Origin: Bacteroidales bacterium
Lineage (GTDB): Bacteria; Bacteroidota; Bacteroidia; Bacteroidales; GCA-2748055
Direction: 5' to 3'
DNA length: 64,000 bases
NCBI GenBank assembly: GCA_029931975.1
Contig: JAOZQY010000011.1
Coordinates: 1 to 64,000, forward strand
Shown here: in pieces, positions 26,917-37,673 of the stretch
Layout: every line of letters starts with the position of its first letter
How positions within the stretch are numbered: the first letter of the stretch is position 1
The notes under the pieces: generated by a model
What the model was told of the DNA's origin: nothing
Seen by the model: the letters and a program-made list of their open reading frames with translations, nothing else
Databases searched by the model: none
Position numbers and translations under genes: made by a program

Positions 26917-29900
26917 TGAACCATCAGTATAAACACATATTCTTGATTGTCATTGGATTCCTGCTGGCCATTGGAGCCAGGGCCCAGGATTCAACGCTCC
27001 ATTTTCCTTTCTCTGACAGGGGAACATATCCCTTTTCCACCTCGGGATTAAATTCACCGCTATATTTGCAAAATCCCTCCAATATCAATTCGCAGGTCGT
27101 TTATGATCCGCTGACAAAAAAATATGTATTTAGCGAAACCATCGGGAGCTGGAACTACAGGAACCCAACTCAGATGACAATGGATGAGTTTCAGCGCTAT
27201 GAGTTCAGGCAGCAGGTGGATGATTACTGGCGAATGAAAGCTAGCGGATCCTCGCTGGAGCAACAACTCTCATTTATTCCGCCTATCCAGGTGGGAGGCG
27301 AAGCGTTTGATAAACTGTTTGGATCCAACGTAATCAACATTGTTCCAACCGGTTCAGCTGAGCTGATCTTCGGGTTTAACTTAAGCAAACAGGAAAACCC
27401 CATGATCAGCGAAAGGCTGAGATCTGTGCCTTCCTTTACCTTCGATGAAAAAATTATCATGAATGTGGCTGGTTCCATTGGAGATAAGATGGCCATGGAT
27501 ATCAGTTATAACACGGAAGCCACTTTCGATTTTGAGAATCAGACCAAGCTGGAGTATAATGGGAAAGAGGATGAGATTATCAAGAAAATTGAGGGTGGAA
27601 ACGTGAACTTTTCACTGCCTGGTTCGCTGATCACCGGAAGCCAGAGTCTGTTTGGCCTAAAGACCGAGCTGCAATTTGGGAAGCTTGGGGTAACCAGTGT
27701 TTTTTCCCAGCAACGTGGCGAGTCTTCTGTGATCAATGTCCAGGGGGGATCCCAACTCAGTGAATACTCAGTAACTGTTGACGATTATGATGCCAACAAG
27801 CACTTCTTTCTGTCGGAGTATTTTCGGGAAAATTATAACAAGGCCCTTGCACGTTTGCCAGTAATTACCTCTGATGTCTCAATTACACGCATGGAGGTAT
27901 GGGTAACCAATAAGACAACAAACTTTGAACAGTCCAGGAACATTGTTGCTGTCAATGACCTGGCCGAGCCCTATCCCAGGTCCGATCTTTTTTCCAGCAG
28001 TGCTACTCCAACGGACTATGCACCAAGAAATGAGCTGAACACTGCCTATGATTTACTCACTAATACCTGGTCGGCCATCAGGGATATCACGAATGTGACC
28101 AGTGAGCTGGAAGGGGCCGGACTGGTGCTGGGTACCGATTTTGAAAAAATTGAAAATGCCCGGCTACTCTCCACAAGGGAGTACACCTATAACTCAAAGC
28201 TGGGGTATATATCCCTGAATACGGCCCTGAATACGGATGAGATTCTGGCCGTGGCTTATGAGTATACTTACAGGGGACGGACTTACAAGGTGGGGGAACT
28301 CTCCCAGTCAAGCGGAATCAGTGCTCCTTCCTCCCTGATGTTGAAACTGCTGAAGCCCAGTAATTTCACACCCCGGAGTTACACCTGGAACCTGATGATG
28401 AAGAATGTATATGCACTGGGGGCCTATCAGGTGAATCAGGATGAGTTTAGCCTGGATGTATTGTATCGGGACGATGAAACGGGGAACTCTGTGAACTATC
28501 TGCCCGGGGGCGATTTGAATAAAACTATCCTGATCAGCTTGCTAAACCTAGATAATATAAACTCTCAACAGGATCCTTATCCGGATGGTGTATTTGACTA
28601 TTTAGAAGGCATTACTATCAATCCTTCCAACGGCAGGGTGTATTTCCCCCTGCTGGAGCCTTTTGGATCGGACCTGGCCAAGATTCTGAGCGACAGTCTG
28701 GACGGTGAGGCGGAGATAGCGGCCATTGAAAAATATGTGTTTCAGGAGCTTTATGACTCTACTCAAACAAAGGCTCAACAGATTGCCGAGAAGAACAAAT
28801 TTCTGATTGCCGGGGAATATTCCTCTTCCAACAGTTCGGAGATTATGCTTAATGCAATGAATGTCCCTCAGGGATCGGTGACGGTAACTGCCGGGGGCCG
28901 GGAGCTTAGTGAGGGTTCCGATTACACGGTCGATTATATGCTAGGAAGAGTTACCATTATTAATCAGGGAATTCTGGAGTCGGGTACCCCCATACGCATT
29001 TCACTGGAGAACCAGAGTCTGTTTAATTTTCAGACGAAAACCCTTGTGGGTACTCACTTGGATTACAGTATCTCGGATAAATTTAATCTGGGAGCCACGG
29101 TCATGCATCTTACGGAAAGGCCGCTGACCCAGAAGGTGAATATCGGTGATGAACCTATCTCCAACACCATCTGGGGGCTCAACGGGAATTATAGTACAGA
29201 GTCGCAATTGCTGACCACACTTGTGGATAAGCTCCCCTTCCTTGAGACCAAGGTCCCTTCCAGTCTGACTGTGGTGGGAGAGTTTGCTCAATTGATCCCT
29301 GGACACTCACGGGCCATTGAAAAGGAGGGCAACGCCTATATTGACGATTTTGAAGGAAGTGAAACCTCCATCGACCTGAAACAGTTCTCTTCCTGGAAAC
29401 TGGCCAGTACGCCCAAGGGATTTTTCCCGGAAGCCGAACTTAACAATAACAGGGCTTATGGCTATAACCGCGCGAGACTGGCCTGGTTTCACATTGACCC
29501 GCTTTTTGTGAATCCGGATTCACGTACACCCGACTATATCAAGGCCAATCCCGATTACATGTCCAGTGCCTATATCTATGAGGTATACGAACAGGACATT
29601 TTTCCCAATAAGGAGAATCCCAATGGAATACCTACCAGGATATCGGTGCTGAATCTGGCCTATTATCCGGAAGAACGCGGACCCTATAATTATGATTATC
29701 AGAGGATCGGAGAGGAAGGAAATCTGCTGGAACCTGAAGAACGGTGGGGAGGGATCATGAGAGAAATTTACTCCAGCGATTTTGAACAGTCCAACGTAGA
29801 GTTTATTGAGTTCTGGCTGATGGATCCCTTTGCTGAAATGCCCGACCACGAAGGCGGGGAGCTCTTTTTTAATTTGGGTAATATATCAGAAGATGTACTG

Positions 29901-32900
29901 AAAGATTCCAGGAAGGTTTTTGAACACGGGTTGCCCACCACCGAATTGGTCGATAAGGTCGATACTACAGTCTGGGGCCGGGTGCCGCTCACACAATCGC
30001 TGGTCACCGGATTCACTGCCGGTGATGAGACCAGGAAGTTTCAGGATGTGGGACTGGATGGTCTCTCCTCTATCTATTCCAATGATGAGGTATCCTTCTT
30101 CTCTCAGCAGCCCGACGACTACCTGAACCAGATCGAAGAACGCTATAATTCAGGAGCACTGAGCCAGCAGGCCAGGGACAATATATTCCTGGATCCATCA
30201 TCGGACGACTTTATGTATTACCGAAGCAGCTTTTACGATGGAGCCAAGACAGATATCCTTACCAGGTATAAAAAATACAATAACCACGAAGGGAACTCCC
30301 CCAGCGATCTGGATAACCAGGAATCTTATCCCACCTCCGGATCTTCTCTGCCCGATTTAGAGGATATCAACCGTGACAACACCCTGAGTGAAGGAGAGAG
30401 CTACTATTTCTACCGGGTCGATATTAATAAAAACGATCTGGAGGTGGGCCGAAACAACATTGTGGATAAGGTGATCGACAGGGTGACCTATGAGAATGGG
30501 GAGAAGGCCGATGTTACCTGGTACCAGTTCAGGATCCCTATCTACGATTATGAAGGCACAGAAGGGGATATTTCTGATTTTAAAACCATCCGGTTTATGC
30601 GGATGTTTATGACCGGATTCAAGGATTCTACTTTTCTCCGCTTTGCCAAGCTGGACCTTGTTCGAGGCGAGTGGAGGCGCTACCAGTTGCCTTTCACCCA
30701 GGGAGGGGAGGACTGGACAGGCGTGGAACCACCCCTTGGAGCACTGTCCATTTCAGCGGTTAATATTGAGGAGAATGCAGGTAAAGAGCCGGTGAACTAT
30801 GTACTTCCACCGGGATTTACACGGCAGATCGATCCCATGCAGCCCCAACTCCGTCAGTTGAATGAACAATCCATTGTACTGAAAGTGGAGGAATTGGCAG
30901 AAGGGGATGCCAGGGCCGCATATAAAACAACAGAACTGGACATCAGGCAGTATAAAAGGATCAAGATGGTGGCACATGCCGAGGCTATTACGGGGGATGT
31001 GCTGGAAAATAATGAACTGGTGGCTTTTATCAGGTTGGGGACCGATTATAAGGATAACTACTACGAATATGAAGTTCCTATGGAACTGACACCTCCGGGG
31101 CTATATGATAATGATAGTGAGAGTGATCGTCTGATTGTTTGGCCAGAAGGCAATCAGTTTGATCTGGAACTGGATCAATTCACAGAAGTGAAACAGGCCA
31201 GGAACAGGGCCATGAATGATCCGGAGAGCCAGGTGACCATAAGTTCAGTATATTCTGAGATGGACGAGAAAGGAAACCGGATATCGGTAAGCGGAAATCC
31301 TAATTTGAGCAGTGTCCGAACCATTATGATTGGGGTGCGTAATCCCAAGGCCGGTGACAACCCCTATGGTCAGGATGATGGTTTGCCCAAATCGGGTGAG
31401 ATATGGCTCAATGAGCTTCGGCTGACCGATTTTAATGAGAGCGGGGGCTGGGCTGCCCAGGGCAGGGCCACTTTAAAGCTGGCCGATTTTGGAAATGTAA
31501 CCGTTGCCGGAAACACAAGTCAGCCCGGATTTGGTAGCATTGAACAGAAGGTTCAGGAGAGGCAACAGGAGCAAATTATCCAATACGACGTCTCCTCCAA
31601 TTTGCAAATGGGGAAATTCTTTAAACAGGAGGCCGGGGTGAATATCCCTGTGTTTGCCAGCTATTCCAAGGCCATTGTAAATCCGGAATATAATCCGCTT
31701 GATCCTGACATTCTTTTGGCAGAGGCCATTGAGGAGGCTGATACAAAGGCAGAACGCGATTCAATTATCCGTAATGCCCGGGATCTGGTGGAGCGAAAAT
31801 CATTTGCGGTTACTAATATGCGGATGCAGAAGGTGGGGGCCAAGAAGCGAATATACAGCCTTTCTAACTGGTCCTCCAGTTTCTCATTGAACGAAATGGT
31901 AAGCATGAATCCCTACCTGGATTACTACAACACAAGGAAGGTGAGGGGGAATATCTCTTATAATTTCAATACCAGGCCCAAGAATGTTCAACCATTTAAG
32001 TCGGTTAAATGGATGGGTTCAGAGTGGCTCCGTCTTATCAAGGATTTCAATTTTAACTATACTCCCTCCAGGATCTCTTTCCGGACAGATATGGATCGCT
32101 ACTACCTGGAGAAGAAAATTCGTAATATCAATAACCCGGATTATTATGTGGAACCTACATTTAGCAAAGATTTTAACTGGAACCGCTATTTCGACCTGAA
32201 GTTTGATATTACCCGAAACCTGCGCTTCGACTTCTCTTCCACCAATATTGCGCGGATCGATGAGCCTGAGGGTCGCTGGAACAGGGAAATGGATAACTAC
32301 GAGTATTACAGGGATTCATTGTGGACAGCCATAAAGACAGGGGGACGAACCACCAGTTATTTCCACCAGTTCAATGCCTCCTATACCATTCCAATCAATA
32401 AGATTCCACTGCTCGACTGGACCTCTGCCAATGCCCGTTACGGAGGCACTTACGGGTGGGATGTGGGTCCCATAATTCCTGACGATCCGGATTATGGCCC
32501 AATCAACCTGGGGAACACCATCAAGAACTCCAATACCATCCAGTTGAACGGACAGCTGAACTTTGTAAACCTCTACAACAAATTCGCCTATCTGAAAGAT
32601 ATCAATGCTAAATATCGTAACGGACGCACACGGAAAAGAGAGGCGGAGACCAGGATAAAAACCAGGGTTTACACCAAGGGGAACCTCTACCTGCGTGAAG
32701 GGACGGGTCGTTATGTTGTTCATAATCTGAAGACTGAAAACGTCACCGTGGAGGTCCTGGATGAGAACGGTCAGCCTGTGGAGGTAAGCACAGAGATACT
32801 CAGTGCAACGCGGATCCGGATTACCTCTGGAAAGGCAGTACGCAGCGCCCAGGTGACAGTCACCGGGACCATTGAGAAAGGGGAGAGCCCTTTAATCTTT

Positions 32901-34307
32901 ATCGCAGAATCGACAGTGAGAATCCTGATGAGTGTCCGCAGCTTGAATCTGACCTATTCCAGGAGCGGAGGGACCCTGCTTCCCGGATATAATTACGGGG
33001 TCGATAACTTTGGTTTCGGAACACATATGCTTCAAGGACATATGGAACCCGGCTGGGGGTTTATAACAGGATGGCAGGACCAGAATTATGCCTATAATTC
33101 CTTTGGCCGGGACGCCCTTACCACTGATCAAACCCTCAATAATCCCTATGCCATGAACCATACGGAACGGTTCACCGCCAGGATGAATATTGAACCTTTC
33201 AACGGTTTGAAAATTGATCTGACCGCCAACCGGATGTACTCCACAAATATGTCAGAGTATTACACTGCCAATGCAGACGGTTCCCTTCCTGCCGATACAG
33301 CCAGGGGTCGAATTTTCACCGGGAACTTCTCCATGTCTTATATCTCTCTGGGAACGGCCTTTGAGAAGATCGATGATAAAGTGGAGTCGTCCGAATCCTT
33401 CGAACTGCTTAAGAATAGCTACCGGAGCACCATTTCTCAGCGATTGGGGAATGAGTATACTGATAATACTGGGATTGTACTCCCCCCCGACACTTCCAAT
33501 GCAGCGTATGTACGCGGTTATGGGCCCACTTCCCAGGAGGTGCTGATTCCCGCTTTCCTGGCGGCTTACGGTGGCAGGTCGCCAGATGATATAGCCATGA
33601 ATGCGGTGAAATCCATCCTGGAGATTATGCCCAACTGGCAGGTTCGTTTCGACGGACTTGGCAAGATTGAAGCACTGCAGAGATATGTGAATTCCATTGT
33701 AATGAATCATTCCTATCGCTCTACCTACAGTGTGGGCTCCTTTGTTAATAACCCTTTCTATATTGTTGATTCCATCAGCGGGGTTCCCATTATGACCGAT
33801 TTACAGGGAAACTTTATGGTAGAACAGAATATCAATACGGTTAGTATCAATGAGAATTTCAGTCCCCTGTTCGATATCAACATGGACTGGAAAAACAGTT
33901 TGACCACCCGGGTTGAGTACAGGCGGTCCCGGACTGTGGCCCTGAATCTGGCCAATACGCAGGTGAATGAGGTAAACAGTGCAGAAATTATTGTAGGAGC
34001 GGGTTACAGATTCAACGAGGTTCCCCTGATTATCAACCAGAAGGAGTTCTCCAGTGATTTAAATGTTCGAGTCGATTTTTCTACGCGAAACAACCGGACG
34101 GTAATTCGGAAACTGGAAGACCTTTCGGGCAGTGAGATCACGGCCGGACAAACCATCCTTAGCCTGAAGGCTTCGGCCGATTATATGCTGAGCGATAAGT
34201 TTACCATACGCGCTTTTTACGACCAGCGGCTTACAACGCCCTATATATCTAATAGTTATCCAAATGCTAACTACAATGTTGGCTTCAGTATGACCTTTAC
34301 CCTTTAA
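26916..34307 (+). CDS. sprA: SprA, translocon of the type IX secretion system
   Basis: SprA (Sov) is the giant outer membrane beta-barrel through which type IX cargo leaves the cell. The 2463-residue length is right for the family. It starts at a GTG overlapping the ruvA stop, with a signal sequence (YKHIFLIVIGFLLAIGARAQ), has the SprA N-terminal repeats (for example GSAELIFGFNLSKQENP and a later LIPGHSRAIEKEGNAYIDDFE segment), and ends in a beta-strand with NVGFSMTFTL. The ruvA-sprA pairing is common in Bacteroidota. No other type IX core genes are in this window, so they must be elsewhere. Confidence 0.96.
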   Translation: MNHQYKHIFLIVIGFLLAIGARAQDSTLHFPFSDRGTYPFSTSGLNSPLYLQNPSNINSQVVYDPLTKKYVFSETIGSWNYRNPTQMTMDEFQRYEFRQQVDDYWRMKASGSSLEQQLSFIPPIQVGGEAFDKLFGSNVINIVPTGSAELIFGFNLSKQENPMISERLRSVPSFTFDEKIIMNVAGSIGDKMAMDISYNTEATFDFENQTKLEYNGKEDEIIKKIEGGNVNFSLPGSLITGSQSLFGLKTELQFGKLGVTSVFSQQRGESSVINVQGGSQLSEYSVTVDDYDANKHFFLSEYFRENYNKALARLPVITSDVSITRMEVWVTNKTTNFEQSRNIVAVNDLAEPYPRSDLFSSSATPTDYAPRNELNTAYDLLTNTWSAIRDITNVTSELEGAGLVLGTDFEKIENARLLSTREYTYNSKLGYISLNTALNTDEILAVAYEYTYRGRTYKVGELSQSSGISAPSSLMLKLLKPSNFTPRSYTWNLMMKNVYALGAYQVNQDEFSLDVLYRDDETGNSVNYLPGGDLNKTILISLLNLDNINSQQDPYPDGVFDYLEGITINPSNGRVYFPLLEPFGSDLAKILSDSLDGEAEIAAIEKYVFQELYDSTQTKAQQIAEKNKFLIAGEYSSSNSSEIMLNAMNVPQGSVTVTAGGRELSEGSDYTVDYMLGRVTIINQGILESGTPIRISLENQSLFNFQTKTLVGTHLDYSISDKFNLGATVMHLTERPLTQKVNIGDEPISNTIWGLNGNYSTESQLLTTLVDKLPFLETKVPSSLTVVGEFAQLIPGHSRAIEKEGNAYIDDFEGSETSIDLKQFSSWKLASTPKGFFPEAELNNNRAYGYNRARLAWFHIDPLFVNPDSRTPDYIKANPDYMSSAYIYEVYEQDIFPNKENPNGIPTRISVLNLAYYPEERGPYNYDYQRIGEEGNLLEPEERWGGIMREIYSSDFEQSNVEFIEFWLMDPFAEMPDHEGGELFFNLGNISEDVLKDSRKVFEHGLPTTELVDKVDTTVWGRVPLTQSLVTGFTAGDETRKFQDVGLDGLSSIYSNDEVSFFSQQPDDYLNQIEERYNSGALSQQARDNIFLDPSSDDFMYYRSSFYDGAKTDILTRYKKYNNHEGNSPSDLDNQESYPTSGSSLPDLEDINRDNTLSEGESYYFYRVDINKNDLEVGRNNIVDKVIDRVTYENGEKADVTWYQFRIPIYDYEGTEGDISDFKTIRFMRMFMTGFKDSTFLRFAKLDLVRGEWRRYQLPFTQGGEDWTGVEPPLGALSISAVNIEENAGKEPVNYVLPPGFTRQIDPMQPQLRQLNEQSIVLKVEELAEGDARAAYKTTELDIRQYKRIKMVAHAEAITGDVLENNELVAFIRLGTDYKDNYYEYEVPMELTPPGLYDNDSESDRLIVWPEGNQFDLELDQFTEVKQARNRAMNDPESQVTISSVYSEMDEKGNRISVSGNPNLSSVRTIMIGVRNPKAGDNPYGQDDGLPKSGEIWLNELRLTDFNESGGWAAQGRATLKLADFGNVTVAGNTSQPGFGSIEQKVQERQQEQIIQYDVSSNLQMGKFFKQEAGVNIPVFASYSKAIVNPEYNPLDPDILLAEAIEEADTKAERDSIIRNARDLVERKSFAVTNMRMQKVGAKKRIYSLSNWSSSFSLNEMVSMNPYLDYYNTRKVRGNISYNFNTRPKNVQPFKSVKWMGSEWLRLIKDFNFNYTPSRISFRTDMDRYYLEKKIRNINNPDYYVEPTFSKDFNWNRYFDLKFDITRNLRFDFSSTNIARIDEPEGRWNREMDNYEYYRDSLWTAIKTGGRTTSYFHQFNASYTIPINKIPLLDWTSANARYGGTYGWDVGPIIPDDPDYGPINLGNTIKNSNTIQLNGQLNFVNLYNKFAYLKDINAKYRNGRTRKREAETRIKTRVYTKGNLYLREGTGRYVVHNLKTENVTVEVLDENGQPVEVSTEILSATRIRITSGKAVRSAQVTVTGTIEKGESPLIFIAESTVRILMSVRSLNLTYSRSGGTLLPGYNYGVDNFGFGTHMLQGHMEPGWGFITGWQDQNYAYNSFGRDALTTDQTLNNPYAMNHTERFTARMNIEPFNGLKIDLTANRMYSTNMSEYYTANADGSLPADTARGRIFTGNFSMSYISLGTAFEKIDDKVESSESFELLKNSYRSTISQRLGNEYTDNTGIVLPPDTSNAAYVRGYGPTSQEVLIPAFLAAYGGRSPDDIAMNAVKSILEIMPNWQVRFDGLGKIEALQRYVNSIVMNHSYRSTYSVGSFVNNPFYIVDSISGVPIMTDLQGNFMVEQNINTVSINENFSPLFDINMDWKNSLTTRVEYRRSRTVALNLANTQVNEVNSAEIIVGAGYRFNEVPLIINQKEFSSDLNVRVDFSTRNNRTVIRKLEDLSGSEITAGQTILSLKASADYMLSDKFTIRAFYDQRLTTPYISNSYPNANYNVGFSMTFTL

Positions 34308-34364
34308 GTGGGCACGGTGGATTTTTTATGATTTTAAGCAGTTAAAATATCTTCCGGAAAGTAT

Positions 34365-34372
34365 TAAATTTG
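34365..34372 (+). promoter_or_regulatory. Candidate -7 element (TAAATTTG) for gcvH
   Basis: TAAATTTG is an exact TAnnTTTG match 28 bases before the gcvH ATG, in the 93-bp gap after sprA. No -33 TTTG is seen 19 bases upstream. It suggests gcvH has its own transcript. Confidence 0.4.
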
Positions 34373-34400
34373 ACAAGAAGTTAACTAATAACTTATTTTT

Positions 34401-34778
34401 ATGAGCGTTCCTGCAGAACTTAAGTACACCGCTGAACACGAATGGGTTCGTGTGGAAGGTGATGAAATTGTGATTGGAGTTACCGATTTTGCCCAGGGCG
34501 AATTGGGGGATGTGGTATTCATCGAAATAGAGACCGAGGGAGAGACCCTTTCAAAGGGTGAAACTTTTGGGACCATTGAGGCAGTAAAGACTGTTTCAGA
34601 TCTCTACATGCCCGTGGACGGAGAAGTGATTCAAGTAAACCCGGCCCTTGAGGATGCTCCAGAACTGGTTAATAGTGAGCCATTTGAAGGCGGATGGATG
34701 ATCAGGGTGAAGCTATCTGATCCTTCACAATTGGATGAATTAATGCCGGCCGATAAATACGAAACCCTGATTGGCTGA
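34401..34778 (+). CDS. gcvH: Glycine cleavage system H protein
   Basis: GcvH carries the lipoyl arm between the P, T and L proteins of glycine cleavage. The 125-residue protein is one lipoyl domain; the modified lysine is in GTIEAVKTVSDLYMP (about residue 62). The other glycine-cleavage genes are not in the window. The next, broken, gene is in the same reading frame directly after its stop. Confidence 0.96.
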   Translation: MSVPAELKYTAEHEWVRVEGDEIVIGVTDFAQGELGDVVFIEIETEGETLSKGETFGTIEAVKTVSDLYMPVDGEVIQVNPALEDAPELVNSEPFEGGWMIRVKLSDPSQLDELMPADKYETLIG

Positions 34779-34808
34779 GGAAGACTGTTCAGATTTTCGG
34801 CACCAAGG

Positions 34809-35107
34809 ATGGTTACACAGATTACCCCGGAAGCTCCCGAGGGAAATTATGCCATGGGAAAAGAATATATCTCCCTTAGTAGTGATCATATAGATGTTGA
34901 ATTAGGCTATGACGGTATGCAGGGCGAAGACCTGGTATTCGATTTTGTAGTACACAATACTACCTCTGATACACTTACCATTCTGCCAGCGGTTATGTCT
35001 ATTTTCCTTCATATGACAATACTGCCTATTACATGTTCTGCTTTCCCATAGAAAGCCAGTTTTTCCAGTTTGTTTACAATCAACAAAAAGAGCTACAATA
35101 CTATTGA
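34809..35107 (+). pseudogene. Frameshifted hypothetical protein gene after gcvH
   Basis: The first frame reads MVTQITPEAPEGNYAMGKEY and continues through ELGYDGMQGEDLVFDFVV to TSDTLTILPA, where coding character is lost. A shift at about 34990 continues as GYVYFPSYDNTAYYMFCFPI, then FFQFVYNQQKELQYY and a TGA at 35105-35107. Together this is about 100 residues of a beta-rich, probably exported Bacteroidota protein of unknown function. It lacks a signal peptide, so the 5' end is also likely damaged; the frame opens right after the gcvH stop. It converges on pdxA. Confidence 0.6.
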
Positions 35108-35119
35108 TTCCAGCAGCTC

Positions 35120-36214
35120 TCAGGATCTGGATGCCGATTCCATATCCTCTGGCGATTCATCTTTTCCCCCGGTCCTGGTTTTTCTGGTAACAAGAGGGTC
35201 GGCTGACATCTCTTTGAAAAGTTTCCTGTTGCGTGCCACATCAATGGCCAGATACAGTGCATTTCTGAAGGAGTCGGCCGATGCTTCGTTCTTTCCGGCC
35301 AATTCATAAGCCGTTCCATGAGCCGGGCTGGTTCTGATCACCGGAAGGCCAGCGGTAAAATTCACGCCACTTTCCATGCTTAAGGATTTAAAAGGGGCCA
35401 GTCCCTGGTCATGGTACATGGCCAGTACAGCATCAAAACGACTGAAACGGCCAGCACCGAAAAAGCCATCGGCTGCATAGGGTCCGAATGCTGAAATACC
35501 GAGATCTTTTGCCTGCTTGATGGCAGGAGTAATTATTTTCTGCTCTTCGCTACCCAGAAGGCCGTCATCACCAGCATGAGGATTAAGTCCCAGTACAGCT
35601 ATGCGCGGATTCCGAATGCCAAAGTCCATCAGCAGAGAACGGGCAAGTATCTTTAGTTTTTCCACAATCAGCTCAATGGTGATCATCGAGCTTAATTCTG
35701 ATATGGGTACATGTCCGGTTACCAGTCCCACTTTCAAGAGCTCGCTGACCATTAGCATCATTACCTCGTCTGCCCTGAAACGGGCCTGGAGATATTCTGT
35801 ATGACCACTGTAGTTGAATTCGGAATGTTGAATATTTTGCTTGTTGATAGGCCCGGTTACAAGTGCATCAATCTTACCAGATTCAAGGGAATCGGTGGCA
35901 GCTTTCAGAGCCTTGAAAGAATCAATTCCTGCACTTTCGGTTGCCTTCCCCAGTTCCACGCGGACGTTCTCATCTACACAGTTGATAATATATGACTTGT
36001 TTTTCCGGGCTTCGTTGGGCGAAGAGATTCCTGTGAGAGATAAATTCTCAATATTCAGGGCCTTTTTGTGGTAGGAGGCTACTTTTGGTGATCCAAAAAT
36101 GATGGGCGTACAAATCTCACAGATACGGGTGTCCATCAGGGTTTTTATAATCACTTCATAACTAATCCCGTTAATGTCGCCTTGGGATATTCCTATTTTA
36201 ATAATGTCTTTCAT
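35120..36214 (-). CDS. pdxA: 4-hydroxythreonine-4-phosphate dehydrogenase PdxA
   Basis: PdxA oxidises 4-phosphohydroxy-L-threonine in pyridoxal phosphate synthesis. The 364-residue protein has the N-terminal GISQGDINGISYEV, the metal/substrate histidines in NYSGHTEYLQARF, GLNPHAGDDGLLGSEE and MYHDQGLAPFK, and NFTAGLPVIRTSPAHGTAY, all family signatures. It starts 11 bases after the M17 aminopeptidase gene. An acidic and basic C-terminal tail (GKDESPEDMESASRS) extends slightly past the usual end. Confidence 0.95.
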   Translation of the reverse strand: MKDIIKIGISQGDINGISYEVIIKTLMDTRICEICTPIIFGSPKVASYHKKALNIENLSLTGISSPNEARKNKSYIINCVDENVRVELGKATESAGIDSFKALKAATDSLESGKIDALVTGPINKQNIQHSEFNYSGHTEYLQARFRADEVMMLMVSELLKVGLVTGHVPISELSSMITIELIVEKLKILARSLLMDFGIRNPRIAVLGLNPHAGDDGLLGSEEQKIITPAIKQAKDLGISAFGPYAADGFFGAGRFSRFDAVLAMYHDQGLAPFKSLSMESGVNFTAGLPVIRTSPAHGTAYELAGKNEASADSFRNALYLAIDVARNRKLFKEMSADPLVTRKTRTGGKDESPEDMESASRS

Positions 36215-36225
36215 ACGTCTTTTAA

Positions 36226-37662
36226 TTAATGGGACCGGTCGAGGAGGTAATTGTAGAGGAGTCTTACACCTACGCCGCTACCTCCCTTCCCCCTGTAGTT
36301 GAATAGTACTTTGTTGTAGGCAGGCCCGGCAATATCCAGATGGATATATGGATAATCAGTAAAGTGCTCCAGAAATTTTCCTGCCGTAATGGCGCCGGCA
36401 AATCGCCCTCCAATATTTTTCAGATCTGCAATATCTGATTTTAGTTGTTCTTTATATTCTTCCCAGAATGGAAACTCCGCTATCCGCTCGGAGGAATATT
36501 CCCCGCTGGCCTTCAGGTAAGCCATGACTTCATGAGACGCATTTCCCATTCCCACCATGCCATATTTATCAATGGCCATCTGGGCTGAGCCGGTCAGTGT
36601 GGACAGTTCAATTACCAGTTCGGGATCATACTGTTTGGCATAACTAAGCGCATCTGCAAGAATCATACGGCCCTCTGCATCAGTATTCAGTACTTCTACA
36701 GTGGTGCCGTCATACATCGTGACAACATCGCCGGGAACATAGGCATTTCCATCGGGTCTGTTATCGGTAGCAGGAATCAGCCCCACTATCCAAACGGGGA
36801 GTTTATTTTTAGCAACTGCGTAAAGCGCGCCAGCCACAGCTGCCGCTCCACCCATATCACATTTCATATAATCCATGGAGTCATGGGTGGGTTTCAGGCT
36901 GAGTCCGCCCGTATCATAAACAACACCTTTCCCAACCAGGACAAGTGGATGGTCATTGACAGCATTCTCAGGTTTCCAGGTGAGGATGGAGAAGGTTGGC
37001 GGGTCTACGCTGCCTTTGTTGACGGCCAGAAGTCCACCCATTTTTAAGGACTCAATCTTTTTTTTATTGAACACTTCTACTGAAAAACCGGCAACTGAGC
37101 CCATCTCTTCGATCTCTGCAGAAAGCTGAACCGCTGTCAGGTATGAAAGCGGTTCATTTACCAGGTCCCGACTCAGGTAAACTGCATCTACAAGGTTTCC
37201 CAGCTTCTCCACATGGTCATCTCCAAGGCTCTCATCAAGCAGGGAAATTATCTTTAGGGAATATATGCTTGAATGTTTCGGACGCTGGTATTTCAGGAAT
37301 TGATAGTTGGTCAGTGCCAGTCCTTCAGCAAAGGCCACACATTCCTCCTGATCCACTCCTGAATTTACCACGGTAACCGATTCCAGCCCCTGGTCATTCA
37401 GTATGGGATGAATTTCAAATCCCGCTTTCCTGGCCTGTTCAAGTCGGGTGGGAAGGGATGTATCTTCTTTTTCCAGGATCCTGAAACAAACCAGGTGGTC
37501 CAGGCGATTCAGGATGGCCAGCTTTTTTTCTCCGGCCAGCCGCTTCTTCACATATGCTTTTTCACGGGGGTCTGTAATAAATGCATCAATCTTCTGGTTC
37601 TCTCTGACCAGTATGATCCGACTTCCTTCAAGCTTTTCTTTTTCTGCCTTAATAATTTTCAT
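36226..37662 (-). CDS. pepA: M17 family leucyl aminopeptidase
   Basis: This cytosolic zinc exopeptidase removes N-terminal residues from peptides. The 478-residue protein has the M17 catalytic core: LVGKGVVYDTGGLSLKP (metal-binding Lys and Asp), YMKCDMGGAAAVAGAL, and the family signature NTDAEGRMILADALSYA. The N-terminal 150 residues are the more variable regulatory domain. It lies between a sensor kinase and pdxA in a tight run, with no obvious functional link among the three. Confidence 0.93.
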   Translation of the reverse strand: MKIIKAEKEKLEGSRIILVRENQKIDAFITDPREKAYVKKRLAGEKKLAILNRLDHLVCFRILEKEDTSLPTRLEQARKAGFEIHPILNDQGLESVTVVNSGVDQEECVAFAEGLALTNYQFLKYQRPKHSSIYSLKIISLLDESLGDDHVEKLGNLVDAVYLSRDLVNEPLSYLTAVQLSAEIEEMGSVAGFSVEVFNKKKIESLKMGGLLAVNKGSVDPPTFSILTWKPENAVNDHPLVLVGKGVVYDTGGLSLKPTHDSMDYMKCDMGGAAAVAGALYAVAKNKLPVWIVGLIPATDNRPDGNAYVPGDVVTMYDGTTVEVLNTDAEGRMILADALSYAKQYDPELVIELSTLTGSAQMAIDKYGMVGMGNASHEVMAYLKASGEYSSERIAEFPFWEEYKEQLKSDIADLKNIGGRFAGAITAGKFLEHFTDYPYIHLDIAGPAYNKVLFNYRGKGGSGVGVRLLYNYLLDRSH

Positions 37663-37673
37663 CTTACCTTTTT

